Below, piece after piece: positions 1 to 7,516 of a DNA stretch of 43,736 nt. Every line of letters starts with the position of its first letter. Position 1 is the first letter of the stretch. The notes below the pieces were generated by a model. It did no database searches. It saw only the letters and a program-made list of their open reading frames with translations, and was not told the DNA's origin. A program made the translations under genes and the position numbers. Source of the stretch: Elusimicrobiota bacterium (GTDB lineage: Bacteria; Elusimicrobiota; Elusimicrobia; Elusimicrobiales; UBA9959); NCBI GenBank assembly GCA_003482905.1, contig DMXM01000005.1, positions 1-43,736 on the forward strand, written 5' to 3'.

Positions 1-59
1 AATCTACTTTCGATTTTCCTGTAATTCACGGCTGGACACAGGTGGAAATAGAGGGGCGC

Positions 60-1082
60 CTATTTGCCGGCTAATTGGCCGCAGGCGCCGGAGATGTCCG
101 CGCCAAGGCTCTTGCGGACGGTAACTTCAAGCCCCATCTCCTCAAGCAGGTCGGCGAAGACCTTGATGCGTTCCCGGTCGGGCGTCCTGAAGGTGCCGCC
201 GGTGCGGTTGTAGGGGATCAGGTTCACTACAAAGTATTTCGGCGCCGCCACCGAGCGGAGCCAGGAGTTGAGGCGCGCGGCCTGGCTGCGGCTGGAGTTG
301 ACTCCCTCCAGCATAACGTACTCAACGAAGACGCGCCGCTTGGTCATGGTGATATAATCCGTAAGCGCTTTGGCCAGCTGTTTGAGCGGGTAGGTGTTGT
401 TGAGCGGTACAAGGTCGTTGCGTATTTCTTCCTCTACGGTGTGGAGGGAAATGGCCAGGTTGCACTGCGGGAAGTCCTTGGCGAAACGCCGTATGCCCGG
501 CACGTGGCCGGCGGTGGAGACCGAGAGATGGCGCTGCCCCAGCCCTATCAGTTCCGGGTCCGACATGGCGCGCAGGGCCTCGGCGACGGACTCATAGTTG
601 AGGAAAGGCTCGCCCATGCCCATAAAAATAACGCTGCCTATCTTGTGGGAACCCCTGGTTTTAAGGTAATGCGCCGCGGCCAGGAACTGGTCCGTTATTT
701 CGTCGGGGGAAAGATTGCGCTTGAGGCCCTTGCGGCCGGTGGCGCAGAAAGGACAGCGCACGGGGCAGCCGGCCTGGGTGGACACGCAGAGGCTCCACTT
801 TTCCGGCAGGAGGTTGAGCAGCACGGTCTCTATCTTCAGCCCGTCCTTCAGCTCGAAGGAGAACTTGACCGCGTCGCCTTTTTTGGAGACCAGGATCTCC
901 AGCGGCTCCACCGAGTGCACCCGGAACCGGGACTTCAGCTTCTCGCGCAGCGGGACGGGCAGCACGGCCACCTCGTCCCAGGAGGCGGCGAAATTCTTGT
1001 AAACGGCGTCGCGCACCTGTTTAAGCCGGAAAGCGGGTATGCCGTTCTCTTCCAGGAAAGCGGAAAGTTTTTTAAAGTCCAT
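60..1082 (-). CDS. rlmN: RlmN, dual-specificity 23S rRNA/tRNA adenine-C2 methyltransferase
   Basis: A 340-residue radical SAM methyltransferase that methylates C2 of an adenine in 23S rRNA and of A37 in tRNAs, acting in the cytoplasm. The radical SAM cluster motif CX3CX2C is visible at C106, C110 and C113 within QAGCPVRCPFCATG, followed by GMGEPF, which is typical of RlmN. The second essential Cys, which carries the transferred methyl, is C334 in GADISGACGQ, six residues from the C-terminus. The length is normal for the family. No strong Shine-Dalgarno precedes the ATG at 1082. The gene is monocistronic here and divergent from the next gene. The RlmN pattern (second Cys, GMGEPF) rather than Cfr-type resistance is the natural reading, and the identification is secure. 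Confidence 0.96.
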   Translation of the reverse strand: MDFKKLSAFLEENGIPAFRLKQVRDAVYKNFAASWDEVAVLPVPLREKLKSRFRVHSVEPLEILVSKKGDAVKFSFELKDGLKIETVLLNLLPEKWSLCVSTQAGCPVRCPFCATGRKGLKRNLSPDEITDQFLAAAHYLKTRGSHKIGSVIFMGMGEPFLNYESVAEALRAMSDPELIGLGQRHLSVSTAGHVPGIRRFAKDFPQCNLAISLHTVEEEIRNDLVPLNNTYPLKQLAKALTDYITMTKRRVFVEYVMLEGVNSSRSQAARLNSWLRSVAAPKYFVVNLIPYNRTGGTFRTPDRERIKVFADLLEEMGLEVTVRKSLGADISGACGQLAGK

Positions 1083-1144
1083 AAGGGAAGTTTACCAAAT
1101 TTAATAAATTTATATCCTGGCCGCGGCCGCGGCGCGCCGTTTAA

Positions 1145-1154
1145 TATGTAAAAT
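1145..1154 (+). promoter_or_regulatory. Extended -10 promoter of the PbgA-like gene
   Basis: The bases TATGTAAAAT match the extended -10 form seen several times in this window (TATGnTAnAAT at 19768, 36689 and, less exactly, 21201). The -35 side is not convincing. A start site near 1161 would leave about 45 nt before the ATG at 1208 but almost nothing before the alternative TTG at 1166. Confidence 0.4.
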
Positions 1155-1207
1155 ATATACCGGTTTTGACCCTTAATCCGCTTCTTGTCGCCGTCAAGCC
1201 GGTTTAT

Positions 1208-3022
1208 ATGTTTCTGGAAAAACCCCTATTCAAGCGCCTGGCCGTCTATCTGGCCCTCAATTTCTGCCTCTCCCTGGCGATCTGTTCTTCTTTCCTTTTC
1301 TTCACGGGGGGGCACCCGGTGGAGCTGGCTTTCGCGGGGGCGGTCCTTGTGTCGAATACCGTCATGCTGTACGCCGCGCTGGCGCTGCCCGCCTGCCTGC
1401 TGTTCCTTTTTGCCCCAGGCCGGGCTTTGCTGGGAGCCGTTATGGCCGTGTTTCAGCTGGGCCTGGTAACTGACGCGGCGGTATATAAGATCTTTAAGTT
1501 CCATCTCAATTCAATGGTGCTGAACCTGGTGCTGACCCCCGGCGGGCTTGATTCGCTGGACCAGGGCTGGGGGACCAAGGCGCTGTTCCTTCTTATAGCG
1601 GCTGCGCTGGGGGCGCTGCAATTTTATTTCTGGCGGCTTTCAAGAACACTCGGGAGCGGCTGGACCGGCAGGCGGGCCGCGGCCGCCGCCTTTTTCCTTC
1701 TTCTCTTTGTTTTCGCGGATAAGGGGCTTTTCGCCTGGGGCACGCTTTACGACTCCGTATACATAACCCGCAATTCGCAGCTGTTCCCGCTTTACCAGCC
1801 GCTGCGGATACGCAGCTTCGCCGGCAAATACCTGGGAGTTAAGCTGGACCGCGAGGTGCGCGGGGGCATAGACGGGAAATATTCCGGCCTCGCCTACCCC
1901 GCGGCCGCCCTCAGGGTGGAGCCGCCGGCCCGCCCGCTCAATTTCCTCGTTATAATAGTGGATTCCCTGCGCGCCGACATGCTGACGCCCGACGTGATGC
2001 CGGAAACAGCGGCGCTGGCCAAAAAAGCCGCGGTCTTCGAGGACCATTACAGCGGCGGCAACTGCACCCGTTTCGGGATCTTCACCGCGCTTTACGGCAT
2101 TTACGGGAACTACTGGTTCCCCATGCTGGGCGAACGGCGCGGCCCGGCCCTGATCGACGTCCTGAAAGCGCAGGGCTATGACCTGCGGCTTTACGCCAGC
2201 GCCAAGCTCAGTTTCCCGGAGTTCAATAAGACCTGCTTCGTGAGCGTACCCAGGGAAGGGATCTATGACGAGCCCGCGGGCACCGATGGGGCGCAAAAGG
2301 ACAAGGATATTTCAGACCGCTTTAAGGACTATCTGAAAGCGCGTAGCCAGAAGAAACCTTATTTCTCCTTTATCTTCTACGACGCCTCTCACGGCAGTTA
2401 CGATTATCCGCCCGGCTTTGAGAAATTCAAGCCCGCCGCGGGCGTCAGCCAGCTGGCGCTGAACAAGGGCAACGTGGCGGACCTGTTAAATAAGTATAAG
2501 AATTCCATTCACTACGACGATTCGCTGGTGGGTGGCATAATGAAGGCCGTCGGCGAGACCGGCGGGTTTAAGGATACCGTGGTGCTGGTGATGGGCGACC
2601 ACGGGGAGGCCTTCCTGGAGCGCGGACGCTACGGCCACAACCAGGGCTACAGCCCCGAAGAATTGCGCGTGCCGCTGGTGCTTTACGTCCCAGGCCGGGC
2701 GCCGGCGCGCGTGAAGGCCATGACCAGCCACCTTGATATCGTCCCCACGCTGCTGCCGCTGGCCGGCGTTAAAAATCCGGCAGCGGATTATTCCGGCGGA
2801 CGAAGCCTTTTCGACGCGGGCGAGCGGCCCTTCGTGGCGGCCTCGTCATGGGACAGCGCCGGGATAATAACCAGGAACTTCACGCTGGAAATGCCGCTGG
2901 AGGCTTATAAGGGCGGAATAAAGGTTTTTGACCGGGAATACCGCGAGGTGCGGGGGAGCGCGGCCGGGTTCTCGCCGCTGATACTGCGGTTTCAGAAGGA
3001 GGCCAAACGGTTTAGTAAATAG
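1208..3022 (+). CDS. PbgA/YejM-like inner-membrane protein with sulfatase-fold periplasmic domain
   Basis: A membrane protein of about 604 residues. Several hydrophobic segments fill roughly the first 190 residues, followed by an alkaline phosphatase/sulfatase-fold domain. Family signatures are FLVIIVDSLRADML, YSGGNCTRFGIF with the Thr in the nucleophile position, a GERRGPALIDVL stretch and MGDHGEAF. The SGGN-TR-GIF and RRGPALLD-like stretches resemble PbgA/YejM, which senses periplasmic LPS and tunes LpxC turnover in enterobacteria. LTA synthase or lipid phosphoethanolamine transferase relatives share the fold, so the exact role is uncertain. The lipid A genes of this window begin a few kilobases downstream. 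The start is unclear: ATG 1208 fits the promoter, while TTG 1166 would add 14 residues; neither has a good ribosome site. A strong terminator follows. Confidence 0.75.
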   Translation: MFLEKPLFKRLAVYLALNFCLSLAICSSFLFFTGGHPVELAFAGAVLVSNTVMLYAALALPACLLFLFAPGRALLGAVMAVFQLGLVTDAAVYKIFKFHLNSMVLNLVLTPGGLDSLDQGWGTKALFLLIAAALGALQFYFWRLSRTLGSGWTGRRAAAAAFFLLLFVFADKGLFAWGTLYDSVYITRNSQLFPLYQPLRIRSFAGKYLGVKLDREVRGGIDGKYSGLAYPAAALRVEPPARPLNFLVIIVDSLRADMLTPDVMPETAALAKKAAVFEDHYSGGNCTRFGIFTALYGIYGNYWFPMLGERRGPALIDVLKAQGYDLRLYASAKLSFPEFNKTCFVSVPREGIYDEPAGTDGAQKDKDISDRFKDYLKARSQKKPYFSFIFYDASHGSYDYPPGFEKFKPAAGVSQLALNKGNVADLLNKYKNSIHYDDSLVGGIMKAVGETGGFKDTVVLVMGDHGEAFLERGRYGHNQGYSPEELRVPLVLYVPGRAPARVKAMTSHLDIVPTLLPLAGVKNPAADYSGGRSLFDAGERPFVAASSWDSAGIITRNFTLEMPLEAYKGGIKVFDREYREVRGSAAGFSPLILRFQKEAKRFSK

Positions 3023-3034
3023 TCCCGGCCGGCC

Positions 3035-3391
3035 TTATTCTTTTGCCCGCGCCCTGGCGCGGGCTTTTCTTTTGCGGACCTTCCGCATCTCTTTGAGCCG
3101 TTCGGAGGTTTCGGGGGAGATCCTTATTTCTATTTCATCCACCAGCTCGCGCAGGGCTATAAAGCGGTTGAGGGAGCGTTTGCGTTCGCGCTGGCAGCGC
3201 ACTATCAGGCCCAGCGCCGGGTATTTCAGAAGGACCGCGTTGGCGGTCTTGTTTATCTTCTGGCCGCCTTTGCCGGAACCGCGGATGAACTGTTCCTCCA
3301 CCTGACCCAGGTCCAGGCCGAGGCGGGCGATGCGCTCTTTCAGCGCCGTGACCTTGGCGGGCGAGATCTCTGAAAGCTCGGTAAAGTTCAT
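3035..3391 (-). CDS. Peptide chain release factor-like protein (ArfB/YaeJ type, GGQ domain)
   Basis: A 118-residue protein consisting of the class I release factor catalytic domain only. The GGQ loop is seen in RGSGKGGQKINKTANAV, and the C-terminus is a very basic tail (RKRKARARARAKE). No codon-recognition domain is present. Family knowledge: ArfB/YaeJ proteins hydrolyse peptidyl-tRNA on stalled ribosomes and use a basic C-terminal tail to enter the empty mRNA channel. It follows the RelA/SpoT gene by 12 nt and is probably cotranscribed with it. Part of the tail is encoded by the terminator of the opposite gene. It could instead be one of the uncharacterised RF-H-like proteins; the GGQ assignment itself is firm. 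Confidence 0.85.
   Translation of the reverse strand: MNFTELSEISPAKVTALKERIARLGLDLGQVEEQFIRGSGKGGQKINKTANAVLLKYPALGLIVRCQRERKRSLNRFIALRELVDEIEIRISPETSERLKEMRKVRKRKARARARAKE
3045..3073 (+). terminator. Rho-independent terminator after the PbgA-like gene
   Basis: A perfect 9-bp GC stem GCCCGCGCC / GGCGCGGGC with a 2-base loop is followed by TTTTCTTTT. It lies inside the last codons of the convergent release-factor-like gene and encodes that protein's Arg/Ala tail. Confidence 0.88.
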
Positions 3392-3403
3392 CGGGAACTC
3401 CGG

Positions 3404-4846
3404 TCAGTCCTGCAGCTGCCCGTGCTCGCGCAGGTACTTGCGGATATGCGACCGTGCCCCGGCCGTTTTTACCAGGGAGAGCCAGTCCTTTTTGGGCGCG
3501 GAGTTCTTGCGGGTGATTATCTCGCAGATATCGCCGCTCTTCAAAGGAACGTCCAGACGGGCCATTTTATTGTTGACCTTGGCGCCTATGCAGGTGTTGC
3601 CTATGTCGGTGTGTATCGCGAAGGCGAAGTCCAGCGGGGTCGCGTTGACCGGCAGGGGTTTAACGTCGCCTTTGGGCGTGAAGATGAAGATCTGGTCCAG
3701 CTCCAGGTCCGTCTTGAAGCTTTCTATGAACTCCCTGGGGCTCGAGAGGTCCTGCAGCCACTCCATCCACTGCCGCAGCCAGTTGAGCTTTTCGTCCAGG
3801 TGGCGGTCGGCGCCCTTCTCGCCCAGCTTGTAGCGCCAGTGCGCGGCGATGCCGTACTCCGAGGTGCGGTGCATCTCCTCGGTGCGGATCTGGATCTCTA
3901 TGATCTCGCCGGAGGCCGCCATCACGCTGGTATGCAGGCTCTGGTAAAGGTTCATCTTGGGCACGGCGATATAGTCGGTGAACGAACCGGCTACCGGCTT
4001 GAACACGGAATGCACCGTGCCCAGCAGCGCGTAGCAGTTTATGATGGTGTCCGTTATGATGCGCACGCCAAGGGCGTCCTGTATCTCCTCGAACGGTTTT
4101 TCCTGGCGCTGCATTTTGCGGTAAATGGAATACAGGTTCTTCGCCCGGGACAGCACCCGGTGCGGGATCTGGGTGCCGCCCAGATGTTTTTCCACGCTGG
4201 TCTTGAAATCCTCCAAAAGCTTTTCCCTCATCGCGTAGCGCAGCTGCACCTTGGTCAGCAGGCTCTGGTACTCGTCGGGGTGCATGTACTTGAAGGAGAG
4301 GTCCTCCAGCTGGCTCTTGAGCTGGAAAATGCCCAGGCGCTGCGCCAGCGGCGCGTAAAGTGAAAGGGTTTCGTGGCTGATCTCCAGCTGTTTTTCGCGC
4401 GAAAGGAAGTTCAGCGTGCGCATGTTGTGCAGGCGGTCTGCCAGTTTTATGACTATTACGCGGATGTCTTTGGCCGTGGCCAGGATCATCTTGCGCCAGT
4501 TCTCGGCCTGGGCCACGTCGCGCGACGAGAACTTGAGCGTCTCTATTTTGGTGACGCCGGCCACCAGGGCGTAAATCTCATCCCCGAACTCCTTTTTGAA
4601 GGCCTCATGGGGGATCTTGGTGTCCTCCAGCACGTCGTGCAGCAGGCCGGCCGCCACGGTCTCCTGGTCCATCTTGTAGTCCACCAGTATTTCCGCCACG
4701 GCCGCGCAATGGACGAAGTACATTTCCCCGGAGGCGCGTTTCTGGCCCTGGTGGGCCTCGCTGGAATAGTTCCAGGCGTATTCCAGCGCGGTGGTGTCCT
4801 GCGAGGAATATTCGCGGAATTTTTTTAGCAGTTCGTCCAGTTCCAT
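3404..4846 (-). CDS. RelA/SpoT-type (p)ppGpp synthetase/hydrolase without ACT domain
   Basis: A 480-residue stringent-response enzyme. The N-terminal HD hydrolase domain keeps H46 and the H70-D71 pair in AAGLLHDVLEDT. The synthetase domain spans roughly residues 200-350, with ALGVRIITD, YIAVPKMNLYQSLHT and IEIQIRTEEMH. A TGS domain follows (IFIFTPKGDVKPLP to about residue 460), and the protein then stops. Full-length Rel/SpoT proteins continue for about 240 residues with a helical region and an ACT domain, which are missing here. Both catalytic sites look intact, so it is probably bifunctional. It lies 12 nt upstream of the GGQ rescue gene and 5 nt downstream of the ZIP transporter gene, as one operon. 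Confidence 0.93.
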   Translation of the reverse strand: MELDELLKKFREYSSQDTTALEYAWNYSSEAHQGQKRASGEMYFVHCAAVAEILVDYKMDQETVAAGLLHDVLEDTKIPHEAFKKEFGDEIYALVAGVTKIETLKFSSRDVAQAENWRKMILATAKDIRVIVIKLADRLHNMRTLNFLSREKQLEISHETLSLYAPLAQRLGIFQLKSQLEDLSFKYMHPDEYQSLLTKVQLRYAMREKLLEDFKTSVEKHLGGTQIPHRVLSRAKNLYSIYRKMQRQEKPFEEIQDALGVRIITDTIINCYALLGTVHSVFKPVAGSFTDYIAVPKMNLYQSLHTSVMAASGEIIEIQIRTEEMHRTSEYGIAAHWRYKLGEKGADRHLDEKLNWLRQWMEWLQDLSSPREFIESFKTDLELDQIFIFTPKGDVKPLPVNATPLDFAFAIHTDIGNTCIGAKVNNKMARLDVPLKSGDICEIITRKNSAPKKDWLSLVKTAGARSHIRKYLREHGQLQD

Positions 4847-4851
4847 ATTTA

Positions 4852-5571
4852 TTATTCTCCGAAGAAGCGTACCAGGATCACCGTGGCGAAGCCCAGCGGG
4901 AAAATAAGCGGGGTCAGCCTGTCATATGTCTTGTGCAGGCGGGGCAGAATGTCGGCCATGGCTATATACAGGAAGGAGCCGCCGCTCAGGCCCAGCATGA
5001 AGGCCTCCGACCCGGGAGGCAGGCCCCTGAGCAGGGGAGCGGCTAAATAAGCGCCAGCCGGCGTGGCCGCGGCCAGCCACAGGCTGAATTTGACCGCCTG
5101 GCGCGGCGTTTTGCCGGCGTGCAGCAGCAGGGAAGCCAGGGTCACGCCGTCGGCGAACTTGTGCAGGATCACGCCCAGGGCCACGTTGAAGCCGGCCACG
5201 TTGCCGGGCGTAAAACCGACGGCGATATTAAAGCCGTCCAGCAGGGAGTGCAGGCCCATGGCGGTCAGCGCCACGGCCCCCATATGGTGAACTTCGCAAT
5301 CCTCCATGAATTCGCTGCAGGAGCTGTGGGCGGCGAAGTTCTCCAGCGTGAAAAGGGCCAGCAGGGCCGCCAGCATTCCGTACGAGAGGGCTTCCGGGTC
5401 AAGGCTAAAGCCGGCGGGGATTATGTCCAGGAGGGCCACGGAGATCAGCACGCCGGCGGCGTAGGCCAGCGCGCGGGCCAGCGTTTTCTTGCTGAAGCCG
5501 CCGAACTTGATCACCGCCCCGGCGCCGGCCAGCGTAAAAATGACCGCGATAATGCTGAAAAATATAACCAT
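4852..5571 (-). CDS. ZIP family metal (zinc/iron) transporter
   Basis: About 239 residues, almost entirely hydrophobic, with seven to eight predicted membrane segments. The two ZIP metal-site helices are visible as GLHSLLDGFNIAVG and LGVILHKFADGVTLAS, each with the HxxxDG-type spacing. A histidine/cysteine-containing loop (SSCSEFMEDCEVHHMG) precedes the first. Family members move Zn2+, Fe2+ or related divalent metals into the cytoplasm. I chose the ATG at 5571 because the upstream extension to 5631 is polar, unlike the family, and lies in the inverted-repeat element. It is the first gene of a run with relA/spoT and the GGQ gene. The metal specificity cannot be read from sequence. Confidence 0.88.
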   Translation of the reverse strand: MVIFFSIIAVIFTLAGAGAVIKFGGFSKKTLARALAYAAGVLISVALLDIIPAGFSLDPEALSYGMLAALLALFTLENFAAHSSCSEFMEDCEVHHMGAVALTAMGLHSLLDGFNIAVGFTPGNVAGFNVALGVILHKFADGVTLASLLLHAGKTPRQAVKFSLWLAAATPAGAYLAAPLLRGLPPGSEAFMLGLSGGSFLYIAMADILPRLHKTYDRLTPLIFPLGFATVILVRFFGE

Positions 5572-5587
5572 ATAAATTAGGGCTGTG

Positions 5588-5743
5588 CTGTCCGCGCGAT
5601 GACCGGAACGCAAAACCGGCGTCGCGCACACCGTGCGCGCGCCTGCCCGGCAAGAAAGTGTCGCTACGCTCCACGCAGCCCTCGCGCTTATGCAAGCTCG
5701 GGCTTCCGGCAGGCTTTTGCTAACCCGGTCACCGCGTGGACAG
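5588..5743. repeat. GC-rich intergenic element with terminal inverted repeats
   Basis: The 19-base arms at 5588-5606 and 5725-5743 are inverted copies of each other with 17 of 19 matches (CTGTCCGCGCGATGACCGG against CTGTCCACGCGGTGACCGG). A second, inner pair of arms is built on GCCTGCC. On the minus strand the centre carries CATAAGCGCG, and CATAAGCGTG occurs in the element between lpxC and lpxD. It fills most of the 179-bp gap between the ZIP and MsbA-like genes. No coding potential is seen. Confidence 0.55.
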
Positions 5744-5750
5744 CGGGTCG

Positions 5751-7514
5751 CTAAGTTTGCGCCTCGTACAGGCCTTTGTAGACGCCGCCCAGCTTAAGCA
5801 GTTCTTCGTGGGTGCCGGTCTCGGCCAGTTCGCCTTTCTTAAGCACGAATATCTTGTCCGCGTTCTTCACGGTGGAGAGGCGGTGGGCCACCATTATCAC
5901 GGTGCGGCCGCCGAGGATGCGCTCTATGGCGCCCTGCACGGCCTGCTCGCTGGCCGTGTCCAGGTTTGAGGTGGCTTCGTCGAGCAGCAATATCTTGGGT
6001 TTCTTTATTATGGCGCGGGCTATGGCCAGGCGCTGGCGCTGGCCGCCGGAAAGCTTGACGCCGCGTTCACCCAGCACCGTGTCGTAGCCCTGCGGCATGG
6101 CCGTTATGAAAGCGTGCGCGTCGGCGGCTTTGGCGGCGTCCGCCACCTCGTCCATGGAGGCGCCGGGGCGGCCTATGGTGATGTTCCCGTAAACGGTGTC
6201 GTCAAAGAGTATCGTGTCCTGGGTGACCAGGCCCATGTGGGCGCGCAGGTCGGTAGTGTCCAGGTCCAGCATGTCATGCCCGTCCACCGCTACCCGGCCC
6301 GTGAGCGGGTCGAAGAAGCGCAGCAGCAGGTGGATTATGGTGGTTTTGCCCGAGCCGGAGGGGCCTACGAAGGCCGCCACCTCGCCGGGGTTGATGGTGA
6401 ACGACAGGTCCTTGAGCACCTGCGTGTCCCGCGAGGGATATTTGTAGTTCACGCCTTTGAACTCTATTCTGCCGTCCAGTTTCTCTATGTTCCTGGTGCT
6501 GGCCTTGATTATGACGGCGGGTTTCTCTTCGAGTATCTGGTATATGCGCTCCCAGGCCGCCATGCCCTGCTGCAGCTTGGAGTTCAGGTTGGCGATGTTC
6601 TTGAGCGGCACGTAGGCGGTGACGTAGGCCGCCACGAAGGAGAAGAATTGGGCGGTGGTCATGGTCCCGTTGAATATGGCCTTGCCGCTCATGTAGATGA
6701 TGCCTATCAGCACCATGCCGCTGATAAATTCCATGATAGGGCCGCTCATGGCGGTGGCGCGCAGGTAGCGCATCATCTTGCTGAAGTAGGCGTCGTTGGA
6801 CACCTTGAACTTGGCGATGGCCTGCTCCTCGTAGTTGAAGGCCTTCACCACGGTGATGCCCTGCAGGCTCTCCTGGAACTTGTGCGAAATCTCTCCCACT
6901 ATTACGTTGCTCTCCGCGCTGGCGCGCCTCATTTTCTTGCCGAGCACCCCGATTATCACGGCTATCAGCGGCAGCACTATGAGCGAGATCAGCGCCAGCT
7001 TCCAGTTGATATAAAAAAGCAGCGCCACGCAGGCGATAACGGTCAGCACGTCGCGGATGCCGTAAAGCGGGATGAACTGCACCGTGCTCTGCACGTTGTT
7101 GAGGTCGTTTATCACGCGGCTCATCACGTCGGAGGAACGTTTGCGCCAGTAGAACTCTATCGACAGGCGGTGGATGTGGGTGAACAGGTCCTCGCGGATG
7201 TTCTGTACCACCCGCTGCCCCACCCAGCTCATTAGGTAGGCGTTGATGTACTCGACCGCCATGCGCAGCACGAACAGCCCCGGCAGGGCTATGACTATCG
7301 TGCGCAGCATGCCCATGTCCTTGTTGACGAATACGCCCTGGATCACGGGGCCGGAGATGTAGATAACGGCGTTCTTTATGGCGGCCAGCGCTATCATGGA
7401 AACCGCGGCCTGGAGCAGGCGGGCTTTATAGGGTTTCAGGTATTGTATCAGAGCCCTGACCAGCGCCTTAAACCTGGCTTTGTCCGATACGGCGCGCGCT
7501 AGGGGTTCGGTCAT
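5751..7514 (-). CDS. msbA: MsbA-like ABC exporter (probable lipid A flippase)
   Basis: A 587-residue half-size ABC exporter. The N-terminal half (to about residue 320) is a six-helix type IV exporter membrane domain. The C-terminal half is the ATPase, with Walker A GPSGSGKTTIIHLL, the ABC signature LSGGQRQRLAIARA, Walker B ILLLDEATSNLD and a switch His in IMVAHRLSTV. As a homodimer such proteins flip lipid-linked molecules across the inner membrane. The stop codon of lpxB lies 2 nt upstream of its start, at the downstream end of the lipid A block, which supports the MsbA role of moving core-lipid A to the periplasmic face. Multidrug exporters share the architecture, so substrate assignment rests on context. 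Confidence 0.85.
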   Translation of the reverse strand: MTEPLARAVSDKARFKALVRALIQYLKPYKARLLQAAVSMIALAAIKNAVIYISGPVIQGVFVNKDMGMLRTIVIALPGLFVLRMAVEYINAYLMSWVGQRVVQNIREDLFTHIHRLSIEFYWRKRSSDVMSRVINDLNNVQSTVQFIPLYGIRDVLTVIACVALLFYINWKLALISLIVLPLIAVIIGVLGKKMRRASAESNVIVGEISHKFQESLQGITVVKAFNYEEQAIAKFKVSNDAYFSKMMRYLRATAMSGPIMEFISGMVLIGIIYMSGKAIFNGTMTTAQFFSFVAAYVTAYVPLKNIANLNSKLQQGMAAWERIYQILEEKPAVIIKASTRNIEKLDGRIEFKGVNYKYPSRDTQVLKDLSFTINPGEVAAFVGPSGSGKTTIIHLLLRFFDPLTGRVAVDGHDMLDLDTTDLRAHMGLVTQDTILFDDTVYGNITIGRPGASMDEVADAAKAADAHAFITAMPQGYDTVLGERGVKLSGGQRQRLAIARAIIKKPKILLLDEATSNLDTASEQAVQGAIERILGGRTVIMVAHRLSTVKNADKIFVLKKGELAETGTHEELLKLGGVYKGLYEAQT

Positions 7515-7516
7515 GG

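Noticed and set aside
75..1151. Long plus-strand open frame opposite rlmN
   Set aside because: It is the GC-rich shadow of rlmN; composition is Gly/Ala/Val/His-rich and no family motif is present. The same applies to long frames opposite relA/spoT, msbA, lpxB, the oxidoreductase, lpxA and bamA.
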